Positions 7,759-16,191 are shown, counted from the first letter of the stretch. The stretch: DNA of 18,431 bases from Clostridia bacterium (GCA_017381395.1 JAFOCH010000032.1:1-18431), one strand, 5' to 3'. Notes: generated by a model not told the origin, from the sequence alone. Made by a program: numbers and translations.

Positions 7759-8892
7759 ATGGCAGAAAAGAAAGTAGACGCAAAGAACGCACGCCAGGAG
7801 GCGCTTACAACCGCCCTTGCCCAGATTGAGAAAAAGTACGGAAAGGGCTCGGTTATGCGAATGGGCGAAAATGCTACCATGAACGTTGAGGCGATTTCGA
7901 CCGGCTCAATTGCGCTTGATATGGCGCTCGGAGTTGGCGGTGTTCCGCGCGGCAGAATTATTGAAATATACGGACCCGAATCATCGGGTAAAACAACCAT
8001 TGCCCTTCACGTAGTTGCCGAAGCACAGAAGCTCGGCGGTGACGCGGCATACATCGACGTTGAACACGCACTCGACCCCGTTTATGCACGCAATTTGGGC
8101 GTTGACATCGACTCGCTGCTCGTATCTCAGCCGGACGCAGGTGAACAGGCACTCGATATTGCCGAGTCACTCATTCGCTCGGGAGCCATCGACGTTATCG
8201 TAATCGACTCGGTTGCCGCTCTCGTTACCCGTGCCGAAATTGAAGGAGATATGGGCGACAGTCACGTTGGCGTTCAGGCGCGTCTCATGTCACAGGCGCT
8301 TAGAAAGATGACCTCCGCAATCTCAAAGTCAAACTGTGTAGTTATCTTTATCAACCAGCTTCGTGAAAAGGTTGGTGTCGTTTACGGCAACCCTGAGGTT
8401 ACCCCGGGCGGTAAGGCACTCAAATTCTATTCATCGGTACGAATCGATATTCGCCGCGCCGAAACTTTAAAATCCGGAACCGAAATGATCGGCTCACATA
8501 CAAAGGCAAAGGTCGTAAAGAACAAGGTTGCGTCACCCTTTAAGACGGCTGAATTCGACATTATGTACGGAAAGGGAATCTCTGCCGAGGGCGAAATTCT
8601 CGACCTCGCTGTTCAGTTCGATATTGTTAAAAAGAGCGGCGCTTGGTTCTATTTCAACGAGGAAAGAATCGGTCAGGGCAGAGATAACGTTAAGCGCACA
8701 TTGGAGGAAAATCCCGAATTTACCGCCAAGTTAAAGGCGCTGGTTGTAGACGCGATGAAGTCAAAGCGTGAAGCTGAAATCACTCATTCGCCGAAGGCAA
8801 CTGAGCCGAAGCCGGAGATAGTCGAACCTGCCGCCGAGCCGAAACCCAGAAAAACATCAAAAATCAATCTCGACGTCGACGTTGAAGACTGA
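7759..8892 (+). CDS. recA: Recombinase RecA
   Basis: RecA forms ATP-dependent filaments on single-stranded DNA for homologous recombination and triggers LexA self-cleavage. The 377-residue protein has the N-terminal helix region with KKYGKGSVMRMGE, the Walker A loop GPESSGKTT (72-80), the Walker B strand VIVIDSVAAL, the L1/L2 DNA-binding loop regions around EGDMGDSHVGVQARLMSQ and INQLREKVGVVYGNPEVTPGG, and a charged C-terminal tail. Length is slightly above the usual 345-355 because of a Pro/Glu/Lys-rich tail (about residues 335-370). A GGAG ribosome site lies 11 bases before ATG. The stop overlaps recX (TGATG). A 35-base gap separates it from prmC, with no terminator, so read-through from the upstream operon is possible. 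Confidence 0.99.
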   Translation: MAEKKVDAKNARQEALTTALAQIEKKYGKGSVMRMGENATMNVEAISTGSIALDMALGVGGVPRGRIIEIYGPESSGKTTIALHVVAEAQKLGGDAAYIDVEHALDPVYARNLGVDIDSLLVSQPDAGEQALDIAESLIRSGAIDVIVIDSVAALVTRAEIEGDMGDSHVGVQARLMSQALRKMTSAISKSNCVVIFINQLREKVGVVYGNPEVTPGGKALKFYSSVRIDIRRAETLKSGTEMIGSHTKAKVVKNKVASPFKTAEFDIMYGKGISAEGEILDLAVQFDIVKKSGAWFYFNEERIGQGRDNVKRTLEENPEFTAKLKALVVDAMKSKREAEITHSPKATEPKPEIVEPAAEPKPRKTSKINLDVDVED

Positions 8893-9551
8893 TGAAAATA
8901 TTAAAAATCCATACCAGAAGGCGGTCGCTTTATGCTATCGCCTTCGACGAGCTTATCGAGAATGAGGAGGCAAAGCTTGACGAAAGCGGCTACCTTCTCG
9001 TTGACCGCACCGCCTTTGACGAAACGGGTTACGCGGTCGGACGTGAGCTTTGCGATGACGAATTTTGCGAGCTGATTTTCCGTTCGGCATACTACCGAGC
9101 GCGCGAAAGGGCGCTTTATCACCTTTCGCGTCGCGACTTTGCCGAAAAGGAAATGGCCGACAAACTGCGCCGAGAATTTGGCGAAACAGCGGCAAAAGCG
9201 GCCGCCGAAAGAATGGTCGAGCTCGGACTTATCAACGACGAAAGCTATGCCGAGCGCTATGGCGAAATTATGCTGAATGTAAAGCAGTGGTCACCCTCGC
9301 GAGCCGTCAGGGAACTGGTTGTGCGTGGAATCGATCGCGACTTTGCAAAGAGTGCGGTTGACGCGGTAAATCGCGACCCAAAGGATATGATTCGTCAGCT
9401 AATTGATAAAAAATACGCATCAAAGCTTGCCACTGGCGGAATAAAAGCGGCGGCAAGCGTGTCAAATTCCCTTGCCAGAAAGGGTTATTCATTTTCAGAC
9501 ATTCGCGCGGTAATCGGCGAATATCTGAACGAAAACGAGCTTTACGATTAG
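8892..9551 (+). CDS. recX: Regulatory protein RecX
   Basis: RecX binds RecA filaments and usually limits or modulates their activity. The 219-residue product has the family's tandem three-helix pattern: the first repeat includes ARERALYHLSRRDFAEKEMA and KLRREFG; the second includes MVELGLINDESYAERY; the third includes ARKGYSFSDIRAVIGEY near the C-terminus. The N-terminal roughly 65 residues form a separate beta-rich region, as in other Firmicutes RecX. ATG overlaps the recA stop as TGATG, a classic arrangement that couples RecX production to RecA translation. Sequence conservation in this family is low, so the call rests on helix motifs together with position directly after recA. Confidence 0.9.
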   Translation: MKILKIHTRRRSLYAIAFDELIENEEAKLDESGYLLVDRTAFDETGYAVGRELCDDEFCELIFRSAYYRARERALYHLSRRDFAEKEMADKLRREFGETAAKAAAERMVELGLINDESYAERYGEIMLNVKQWSPSRAVRELVVRGIDRDFAKSAVDAVNRDPKDMIRQLIDKKYASKLATGGIKAAASVSNSLARKGYSFSDIRAVIGEYLNENELYD

Positions 9552-9563
9552 GAGCAAATGCAA

Positions 9564-10901
9564 ATGAACAAAAAAATCGGAATGGTATCACTCGGTTGCC
9601 CAAAAAATCAGGTTGATGCCGAAATAATGCTTTACAGATTAAAGGAAGCCGGCTACGAAATCACCGGAAACGAGGGTGAAGCCGATCTTGTAATCGTCAA
9701 TACCTGCGGCTTTATCGAGGACGCAAAGAGAGAGGCGATCGACAATATTTTGGAACTCGGTCAGCTCAAGGAGGACGGCAGCTTAAAAGGGCTTATTGTC
9801 ACGGGTTGCCTTGCCGAGCGTTATGCTAACGAGGTAATCGATGAAATGCCCGAAATTGATGCCCTGCTCGGTATCGGTTGTAATGTGGACATTGTTTCTG
9901 TGGTCGAAAGGGTGCTTTCGGGCGAGAAGGGGATAGCCCTCTTTGCCGAAAAGGAAAAGCTTGATATGGATAGCGACCGCATTCTCGCAACCCCTAGATA
10001 CACCGCTTATTTAAGGGTTGCCGACGGCTGTGATAATTGCTGTACATACTGTACCATTCCGTCAATACGAGGACATTTCCGCTCACGTACAATGGAAAGT
10101 GTACTCGATGAAGCCAACCGCTTGGCAAAGCGCGGAGTTCGTGAACTTGTGGTCATTGCGCAGGATACTACACGCTACGGCGAGGATATTTACGGCAAGT
10201 TGATGCTTGCGGAGCTGCTGGGTAAGCTTTGCGAAATCGACGGCATCGAATGGATCAGAATTCTCTATGCCTATCCCGAAACAATTACCGACGAGCTGCT
10301 CGATACAATGGCATCTCAGCCGAAAATTATGAATTACATCGACATTCCGATTCAGCATTGTAACGGCGAAGTATTGCATAATATGAACCGTCGCGGCGAT
10401 AGACAGTCACTCACCGAGCTTATCACAAAAATTCGCGCAAAAATGCCCGACGTCGCAATTAGAACTACCCTTATCACAGGATTCCCGGGCGAAACCGAGG
10501 AACAGTTTACCGAGCTTTGCGAATTTGTGAACGAAATCGGATTCGACCGTCTGGGTTGCTTTGCCTACTCGGCAGAGGAGGGTACACCTGCCGCCGAAAT
10601 GGCTAACCAATGCGAAAAAAGTGTTAAGGAAAGACGCGCTGAGGTCATTATGAATGACCAACTTCGCATAATTTCAGAAAAAAATCAAGAAAAAATCGGA
10701 AAAACACTTGATATATTGGTCGAAGGATACGATAATTATATACGATGCTGTTTTGGTCGCTCGTATGCCGATGCGCCCGAAATAGATGCAAAGATATTCT
10801 TTGCCCCATCATCACCCCGTCCGAGTGAAGGCGATATTGTAAAGGTCGAAATTTTTGATACCATCGAATACGACCTTCTCGGACAGCAGATAGAGGAATA
10901 G
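9564..10901 (+). CDS. rimO: Ribosomal protein uS12 methylthiotransferase RimO
   Basis: RimO is a radical-SAM enzyme that adds a methylthio group to a conserved Asp of ribosomal protein S12. The 445-residue protein has the N-terminal UPF0004 domain with cluster ligands Cys12 (SLGCPKN), Cys48 (NTCGF) and Cys82 (TGCLAERY), the radical-SAM motif CDNCCTYC (156-163, CxxxCxxC), IPIQHCNGEVL, and a C-terminal TRAM domain. MiaB was considered, but GCLAERYANEVIDEMPEIDALLG and the CPKN start fit RimO. The start at 9564 is preferred over the in-frame ATG at 9558: AGGAG at 9550-9554 is nine bases from 9564 but only three from 9558. The ribosome site overlaps the recX stop. Confidence 0.94.
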   Translation: MNKKIGMVSLGCPKNQVDAEIMLYRLKEAGYEITGNEGEADLVIVNTCGFIEDAKREAIDNILELGQLKEDGSLKGLIVTGCLAERYANEVIDEMPEIDALLGIGCNVDIVSVVERVLSGEKGIALFAEKEKLDMDSDRILATPRYTAYLRVADGCDNCCTYCTIPSIRGHFRSRTMESVLDEANRLAKRGVRELVVIAQDTTRYGEDIYGKLMLAELLGKLCEIDGIEWIRILYAYPETITDELLDTMASQPKIMNYIDIPIQHCNGEVLHNMNRRGDRQSLTELITKIRAKMPDVAIRTTLITGFPGETEEQFTELCEFVNEIGFDRLGCFAYSAEEGTPAAEMANQCEKSVKERRAEVIMNDQLRIISEKNQEKIGKTLDILVEGYDNYIRCCFGRSYADAPEIDAKIFFAPSSPRPSEGDIVKVEIFDTIEYDLLGQQIEE

Positions 10902-10911
10902 GAGATCTAGT

Positions 10912-11481
10912 ATGAATTTACCAAATAAATTGACCGTCCTGCGAGTTATTCTTGCACCGCTGTTTTTAATACTCTTGGTAGTTAATTTTCCACATCATTA
11001 TATTGCGGCTCTCGTAGTATTCGTTGCGGCATCTATTACCGACCTTCTTGATGGAAAAATTGCTCGAAAGCACAATCTTATCACCAATTTCGGAAAGTTT
11101 ATGGACCCCTTGGCGGACAAAATGCTTGTCCACGCCGCATTTATCGGATTCCTTTATCTCGAAATCGGCTGGGGAATGCTTTGGATAAACTTTATAATGC
11201 TTACCCGCGAATTTTTGGTCACTTCGGTACGATACATGGCCGCCACCAATGGAAAGGTAGTTGCCGCAGATATATGGGGCAAGCTCAAAACGGTTATGCA
11301 GATGGTAGCCGTTATCGCCACCATTTTCTTTGAATGGGTAATTAGTCTCGGCTTTATTCCCGGCGCACTTGCAACAGGGATGAGAATACTCGACGACGTG
11401 TTACTGTGGGTATCGGCTATACTGTCGGTAATTTCGGGTATAAACTATCTCGTCGCTAACAAGGAATTTTTCGCAAAATAA
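10912..11481 (+). CDS. pgsA: CDP-diacylglycerol-glycerol-3-phosphate 3-phosphatidyltransferase PgsA
   Basis: PgsA makes phosphatidylglycerol phosphate from CDP-diacylglycerol and glycerol-3-phosphate, the committed step to phosphatidylglycerol and cardiolipin. The 189-residue membrane protein carries the full CDP-alcohol phosphotransferase motif DxxDGxxARx8GxxxDxxxD: D44, D47-G48, A51-R52, G61, D65 and D69. The start MNLPNKLTVLRVILAP is typical of PgsA, and about six hydrophobic segments follow. AGGAGA lies just before the ATG, ten bases after rimO. In Bacillus pgsA lies upstream of cinA-recA; here it lies downstream of recA-recX-rimO and cinA is absent. Confidence 0.94.
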   Translation: MNLPNKLTVLRVILAPLFLILLVVNFPHHYIAALVVFVAASITDLLDGKIARKHNLITNFGKFMDPLADKMLVHAAFIGFLYLEIGWGMLWINFIMLTREFLVTSVRYMAATNGKVVAADIWGKLKTVMQMVAVIATIFFEWVISLGFIPGALATGMRILDDVLLWVSAILSVISGINYLVANKEFFAK

Positions 11482-11484
11482 TAG

Positions 11485-11512
11485 TAGACAAATTAGAAAG
11501 TTTGGATATAAT
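11485..11512 (+). promoter_or_regulatory. Promoter for the cysE-cysS T-box transcript
   Basis: A -35 box TAGACA (11485-11490, five of six bases matching TTGACA) and a -10 box TATAAT (11507-11512) are spaced by 16 bases. They sit immediately after pgsA and just upstream of the T-box leader. A second overlapping TATAAT (11512-11517) would have too long a spacer. Confidence 0.75.
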
Positions 11513-11520
11513 ATAATTAA

Positions 11521-11845
11521 ATGCGCTTTATGCGGGAGAAGTAGTACCATTTTTCCACCCGAAAGAGAGTAAACCGCGCTGATTTTTTATAAGCAGTGGC
11601 TGAAACGGTTTATAGGAGACGGATGGGTACGAAATGCACCCGACAGCACGCGAGATGAACAGAGCGAGTGGTATATGCACCCTTAGCGGCTCTAATTAGT
11701 TTCGCGCGGTAAAAACACCGTTATCTGTTTAGGGCATGATAGTGCCTGATTTGAGTTATAAGTCGGAGTGGAACCGCGGCTTTAAAAAATGATTTTTACA
11801 AGTCCGCCTCCGTCGCTGAAATAGGCGACGAAGGTGGATTTTTTA
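11521..11845 (+). ncRNA. T-box riboswitch leader, tRNA-Cys specific
   Basis: This leader explains most of the 408-base gap between pgsA and cysE. The specifier region has two flanking helices: CGGG at 11532-11535 or nearby pairing with CCCG at 11639-11642, and GTACCAT pairing with ATGGGTAC (11623-11630). Between them the AGTA loop-E strand faces GAAATGCA, which contains the specifier codon TGC (Cys, 11635-11637). The AG-bulge motif AGAGAGT follows at about 11564-11570. Stem III is GGCA/TGCC at 11733-11746. The antiterminator is GGAG, a seven-base bulge TGGAACC (11769-11775), then GCGG, pairing with CCGC and CTCC (11804-11811). The variable base of TGGN is A, which pairs with the U73 discriminator of tRNA-Cys. 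Uncharged tRNA-Cys should therefore favour antitermination and expression of cysE and cysS. Confidence 0.95.
11803..11845 (+). terminator. Regulated terminator of the cysteine T-box
   Basis: TCCGCCTCCGTCGC (11803-11816) pairs with GCGACGAAGGTGGA (11825-11838), with one mismatch and one G-U pair, an eight-base loop and six T after the stem. Its left arm contains the 3' strand of the antiterminator (11804-11811), so the two structures are mutually exclusive, as in known T-box leaders. Confidence 0.93.
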
Positions 11846-11889
11846 TACTACAAATTCACTCTTTTTTGAGAAAAAGGGAGGTTATTCTA

Positions 11890-12531
11890 ATGTTTGACAA
11901 TATCAAAGCGGATATTGCCGCCGTTCGTGACCGCGACCCTGCGGCCAGGTCGGCAATCGAAATATTCTTTCTCTATCCGGGGTTGAAGGCGGTGCGAATG
12001 TACCGTCGAGCCCATTGGTTTTATACGCACAAATGCTATTTTTTGGCTCGACTGATTTCGCAACGTGCGGTGCGAAAGACCGGCATCGAAATTCACCCGG
12101 GAGCCAAAATTGGCAAGGGACTTTTCATCGACCACGGCACAGGAGTCGTAATAGGCGAAACCACCGAAATCGGCGAAAATTGCACCATCTATCAGGGCGT
12201 AACCCTTGGCGGTACCGGAAAGGACCAGGGAAAGCGTCATCCAACCCTCGGCGACAACGTAATGGTTGGCGCAGGGGCAAAGGTGCTCGGTCCCTTTAAG
12301 GTCGGAAATAACGTGCGAATTGCGGCCGGAGCCGTCGTTTTGGACGAGGTACCGGATAACTGCACGGCCGTCGGAGTCCCTGCCCGAGTGGTAAAGAAGG
12401 GAATAAAGCGCGACGGCGAGGATAAGCTCGACTGGGTACACATTCCTGACCCGATCGCACTCGAAATTTGCAAATTACAGATGCAGATTGACAATCTCGC
12501 AAAACAGATAAAATCGGAGGAAAACAAATAA
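11890..12531 (+). CDS. cysE: Serine O-acetyltransferase CysE
   Basis: CysE transfers acetyl from acetyl-CoA to serine, giving O-acetylserine for cysteine synthesis. The 213-residue form is the short Gram-positive/EpsC-type enzyme. It shows the helical N-terminal part with YPGLKAVRMYRRAHWFY (29-45), then the left-handed beta-helix of hexapeptide repeats: GIEIHPGAKIGKG, DHGTGVVIGE with the likely catalytic His82, TLGGTGKDQGKRHP with His117, and VMVGAGAKVLG. It closes with the usual GVPARVV (162-168). The start at 11890 was chosen because GGGAGG lies eight bases upstream; an in-frame TTG at 11866 lies before that ribosome site. The T-box leader directly upstream, and the TAATG overlap with cysS, place it in a cysteine-responsive operon. 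Confidence 0.96.
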   Translation: MFDNIKADIAAVRDRDPAARSAIEIFFLYPGLKAVRMYRRAHWFYTHKCYFLARLISQRAVRKTGIEIHPGAKIGKGLFIDHGTGVVIGETTEIGENCTIYQGVTLGGTGKDQGKRHPTLGDNVMVGAGAKVLGPFKVGNNVRIAAGAVVLDEVPDNCTAVGVPARVVKKGIKRDGEDKLDWVHIPDPIALEICKLQMQIDNLAKQIKSEENK

Positions 12532-13907
12532 TGAAAATTTATAATACCCTCACCAGAAGCAAGGAAGAACTCAAAACTGTAAAGGAGGGCGAGGTCGGAA
12601 TCTACGCCTGCGGCCCTACCGTTTACAACTTTATTCATATCGGAAACGCTCGTCCCTTGTGCGTTTTTGACGTACTTCGTCGCTATCTCGAATGGCGCGG
12701 ATATAAGGTAAATTTCGTTCAGAATTTCACCGATATTGATGATAAGCTTATCAAAAAGGCGAACGAAGAAGGCATCACCGTCCCCGAGGTTGCCGAGAGA
12801 TATATTGACGAATTTTGGACCGACGTAAAGGGAATGAACATCCGCGAGGCAACCGTTCACCCCAGAGCTACCGAAAATATTGACGCCATCCTTTCAATTA
12901 TCGAAAAGTTGGTCGAAAAGGGATTCGCTTACGCCGCTAACGGTGACGTGTACTTCAGAGCAAAGAAATTTAATGACTACGGCAAGCTTTCACATCAGCC
13001 GCTCGAGGATCTCGAAGCAGGAGCCAGAATTGACATAGCCGAGCATAAGGAAAATCCGATGGACTTCGCTCTCTGGAAGGGTGCAAAGCCGGGTGAACCC
13101 GCTTGGCCGTCACCTTGGGGTGACGGACGTCCCGGCTGGCATATCGAATGCTCCGCCATGTCACAGCGTTATATCGGCGAAACGATTGACATTCACTGCG
13201 GCGGTCAGGACCTCATTTTCCCCCATCACGAGAACGAGATTGCACAGTCGGAGGCCGCCAGCGGAAAGGATTTCGCACACTACTGGATGCATAATGGATA
13301 TATCAACGTTGACAACCGAAAGATGTCAAAGTCGCTTAACAACTTCTTTACCGTTCGCGAGGTTGCAGGTGTATATGGATACGAGCCGATCAGATACCTG
13401 ATGATTTCGTCCCATTATCGTAGCCCGATTAACTATTCTGCCGAAATTATCGAGCAGTCGAGAAATGCGCTCGACCGCCTTTATAACTGCCGCGAAAATC
13501 TTGTTTTCCGTATGAAATCGGCCGAATCGGGAGAAAAGACTGTTGATTTTTCACAGTTTGTTGACGAGTTCATTATCGCAATGGACGATGACCTCAACAC
13601 CGCCGATGCAATTGCCGCCCTTTTCAATCTCACCCGCGAAATCAATACCATGCTCGGCGGTAACCCGACCAAGGAGGATTGCGAGGAGGCACTTCGCGTA
13701 TTTACCGAATTAAGCGGTGTACTGGGACTTGTTTATAATGTAAAAGAGGACAATATCGACGAACAGGTCGAGGAAATGATCAGACAGCGCACCGAGGCCA
13801 GAAAAAATCGCGATTTTGCCACCGCTGACGCAATTCGCGACAAGTTAAAGGAATTGGGCATCACCCTCGAAGATACACCCCAGGGCGTAAAATGGACCCG
13901 CGCATAA
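12531..13907 (+). CDS. cysS: Cysteinyl-tRNA synthetase
   Basis: CysRS charges tRNA-Cys with cysteine. The 458-residue protein has the class I HIGH-type motif HIGN (36-39) within YACGPTVYNFIHIGNARP, and the zinc ligands Cys27, Cys207 (WHIECSAMS), His232 and Glu236 (FPHHENEIAQ) expected from the E. coli enzyme. The KMSKS loop is intact at 264-268. The C-terminal helical domain ends in the usual KLKELGITLEDTPQGVKW. The start codon overlaps the cysE stop (TAATG). Co-expression with cysE under one tRNA-Cys T-box links amino acid supply to charging: loss of charged tRNA-Cys raises both. Confidence 0.98.
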   Translation: MKIYNTLTRSKEELKTVKEGEVGIYACGPTVYNFIHIGNARPLCVFDVLRRYLEWRGYKVNFVQNFTDIDDKLIKKANEEGITVPEVAERYIDEFWTDVKGMNIREATVHPRATENIDAILSIIEKLVEKGFAYAANGDVYFRAKKFNDYGKLSHQPLEDLEAGARIDIAEHKENPMDFALWKGAKPGEPAWPSPWGDGRPGWHIECSAMSQRYIGETIDIHCGGQDLIFPHHENEIAQSEAASGKDFAHYWMHNGYINVDNRKMSKSLNNFFTVREVAGVYGYEPIRYLMISSHYRSPINYSAEIIEQSRNALDRLYNCRENLVFRMKSAESGEKTVDFSQFVDEFIIAMDDDLNTADAIAALFNLTREINTMLGGNPTKEDCEEALRVFTELSGVLGLVYNVKEDNIDEQVEEMIRQRTEARKNRDFATADAIRDKLKELGITLEDTPQGVKWTRA

Positions 13908-13939
13908 TTTTTGCCGACAACTTAATATAATGAAATAAA

Positions 13940-13978
13940 AAAACTGCCATTCACCTTAACGTGAGTGGTGGTTTTAAT
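13940..13978 (+). terminator. Terminator after cysS
   Basis: A 15-bp stem, AAAACTGCCATTCAC at 13940-13954 with GTGAGTGGTGGTTTT at 13961-13975, includes three G-U pairs and a six-base loop, CTTAAC. The T run is part of the stem. It lies 32 bases after the cysS stop and before the next promoter. On the - strand the G-U pairs would become A-C mismatches, so it works best on the + strand. Confidence 0.82.
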
Positions 13979-14011
13979 ATGGTGCGGTGATAGCGATGCG
14001 GGTAGATAACC

Positions 14012-14040
14012 TTGAAATGACAGGATTATTATGTTATACT
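14012..14040 (+). promoter_or_regulatory. Strong sigma-A promoter for the GT-C/UbiA/HAD genes
   Basis: TTGAAA (14012-14017), a 17-base spacer and TATACT (14035-14040), with an extended -10 TG at 14032-14033, form the best promoter in the window. The transcript would have a leader of about 90 bases before the ATG at 14137. Another TATAAT at 14072-14077 lacks a good -35. No operator-like palindrome was recognised in the leader. Confidence 0.8.
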
Positions 14041-14136
14041 AAATAAAATATAGTCATGTTTTGTAGTATATTATAATAAGTGCTCAATTATTGCAGAGGA
14101 CGAGGTAGGACTAGCATAAAGAAGGAGTTATCAATT

Positions 14137-16182
14137 ATGGAGATTAAAAGAAAGATTTTACTGTTAATATCTACTGCTTTCGCTTTGTGTTTGTTTTTTT
14201 CGCCGTCGCCGATGCCGGCACTTTTTGCCGTGGCTGCTTTTTTAGCGGCATTGGCAATCATATCATTTGATAAGCTGAAAATTGCTGTTACCACAAATGG
14301 TTTCAGTAGAATTGTTGCTGTATTAGTCACACTTTTAATCGAATTCAAAGGAATAGATAAGTTTAGATCGGTATGGGTGTATTCAAGCAAAGTTGCAGCT
14401 GTTACAAACCGGCTTAATTTAAGCGTGTCAATGTTTGTACTGGCTGTGGGCATAGTATGTTGTATAGTCGGATTTTTTGCTATATATTCCATATCTAACT
14501 GGGGTATTGCGTTGGTAAGTAAATTGCTTTTAGAAAGTTTGCCGGAGCGAAAAAAGGAAAATATCGTGGCCAATCTTAAACAAAACTGGTATTTACCGAT
14601 TTCTGCGATGGCCTTCTTTTGCTTGAATATGATATTCACTTATTTTTATTTGCCGGGTATCCCTGTGGCTTTCGTTATTATGATTGTAGTTGCAAGCCAA
14701 GTAACATCTGTATGGGATCAGATCCGTCAAAATTCTGTTTGGACACATATATTCTGTGGAGCAAGTGCTTTGGGTGTTTGTTTGGCAACCCGAATCAATT
14801 TTTATACAGAATGTTTAAAATTGATGGAAAAGCTTTCGTTACCGCAGAGTTTTGATAAAATATTTTTAATTGTCAGCTACTTAGGCGTTGCTGTTGCGGT
14901 GCTTTTTGTGTATTTTTGTATTCAGCTGTTTTGGAAAAAGGTCGCTCAGATATTCACAGAAACACAAATTTTTAGCGATGTGAAAAAATCCGAGTTGATT
15001 ATTTACGGACTTCTTTTTGCGTTGACTTTGGGTTATATGATATTTTCATTTGCCAAAACAGACGCATTTTACGGAACACCCTATTTAAATGACGTAATAT
15101 ACACTAGCGATTCGCCGTCCTTGGTGAAAGATAATGTATATCTCGTTGCCACCCATCCTGAAAATGATCTTCGCCAGCCGCTATTTGCTTTATTTGCAGC
15201 ACCGTTTATTGGTTTGCCGTATTTGATTGGTAGAGTGTTAGATGCTTCTGCATCCGTTCAGGCGATGTTGGTTGATACGGTTCAGATTGTTATGCTTTTT
15301 GGCGCAAACTTTATATTAACAAAAATGTTAAAGCTCGATTGCGTTAAGAGAGTGAGCTTTATGCTGCTAACAACCTTTACATATACGTATTTGCTGTTTA
15401 CATTGATGATGGAGCAGTATCTTATAGCTTATTTCTGGTTGATTTTTGGTATATATATCATTTGCGAAAAGCGACGTTTGGAGCAAATTGCACTTTGGGG
15501 AGCGGGAGGTACACTGCTTACAAGCATGACCTTACTGCCATTTATGTCAAAAAACAATCCTATCAGAAATTTTAAAGAATATGTAATTGATATGGTCAAA
15601 TACGGAATGAGCTTCGTATTGGTTATATTGACATTTTGTCGAGCCGATATCTTTTTAAAATTGACCAGAAGTGTGTCATCGCTTAGCAGCTTCACAGGTC
15701 GTGATGTTGGCCTCATAGACAAGGTTAATCAGTATTTTACATTTATTCAGAGCTGCTTTGTTGCGCCAAAGGCAGGTTTAAATACGACAGCGGTTGATCA
15801 TATTTCATGGCAGATGGAAGCTGTGACGGGCATTAGTATAATAGGGGTTGTCATCCTGGCACTCGCTATTATCAGTGCGATTTTAAACAGGCGAAATAAA
15901 AGCAGCCTGTTTGCTATTGGCTGGGTTGCTTTCTCGGTAGTTATATTATTTGTCTTAGGTTGGGGCACAAAGGAAAACGGACAAATTCTTTATGCCCTAT
16001 ACTTTGGATGGGCATTCCTTGTGCTTTTGTTCCAATTGGTAGAAAAAATTGAAACCAAGCTAAAGGTTAGATTCATTACGCCGCTGTTTAGTGTTGGTTG
16101 TTCTGTTGCGATGGCAGTAGTCAATATTCCCGCAATTATGGAAATGATGAGCTTTGCGTCCAATCATTTTCCGGTACAATGA
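14137..16182 (+). CDS. Large polytopic membrane protein, probable GT-C type glycosyltransferase
   Basis: The 681-residue protein is mostly hydrophobic helices, with roughly six segments before residue 265 and about eight or more after 285. The second part resembles GT-C glycosyltransferases, which use polyprenyl-phosphate sugars outside the membrane. After the helix at 286-305 comes a loop with acidic and aromatic residues, LNDVIYTSDSPS (317-328), then THPENDLRQPLFALFAAPF (339-357). Later come MMEQYLIAYFWL (424-435) and a C-terminal TKENGQILYALYFGWAF (611-627), also GT-C-like. The acceptor and sugar are unknown. The start at 14137 has AAGGAG ten bases upstream; an earlier in-frame ATG at 14080 lacks a site and would add charged, non-membrane residues. 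It is followed after nine bases by a UbiA-type gene. Codon use appears more A/T-rich than in neighbouring operons. The GT-C assignment is pattern-based, not proven. Confidence 0.65.
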   Translation: MEIKRKILLLISTAFALCLFFSPSPMPALFAVAAFLAALAIISFDKLKIAVTTNGFSRIVAVLVTLLIEFKGIDKFRSVWVYSSKVAAVTNRLNLSVSMFVLAVGIVCCIVGFFAIYSISNWGIALVSKLLLESLPERKKENIVANLKQNWYLPISAMAFFCLNMIFTYFYLPGIPVAFVIMIVVASQVTSVWDQIRQNSVWTHIFCGASALGVCLATRINFYTECLKLMEKLSLPQSFDKIFLIVSYLGVAVAVLFVYFCIQLFWKKVAQIFTETQIFSDVKKSELIIYGLLFALTLGYMIFSFAKTDAFYGTPYLNDVIYTSDSPSLVKDNVYLVATHPENDLRQPLFALFAAPFIGLPYLIGRVLDASASVQAMLVDTVQIVMLFGANFILTKMLKLDCVKRVSFMLLTTFTYTYLLFTLMMEQYLIAYFWLIFGIYIICEKRRLEQIALWGAGGTLLTSMTLLPFMSKNNPIRNFKEYVIDMVKYGMSFVLVILTFCRADIFLKLTRSVSSLSSFTGRDVGLIDKVNQYFTFIQSCFVAPKAGLNTTAVDHISWQMEAVTGISIIGVVILALAIISAILNRRNKSSLFAIGWVAFSVVILFVLGWGTKENGQILYALYFGWAFLVLLFQLVEKIETKLKVRFITPLFSVGCSVAMAVVNIPAIMEMMSFASNHFPVQ

Positions 16183-16191
16183 GGTGAATAA

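Noticed and set aside
11671..11682. Second TGC (11676-11678) as the T-box specifier
   Set aside because: It is not flanked by the two helices and the AGTA/GAA internal-loop strands that surround the TGC at 11635-11637.
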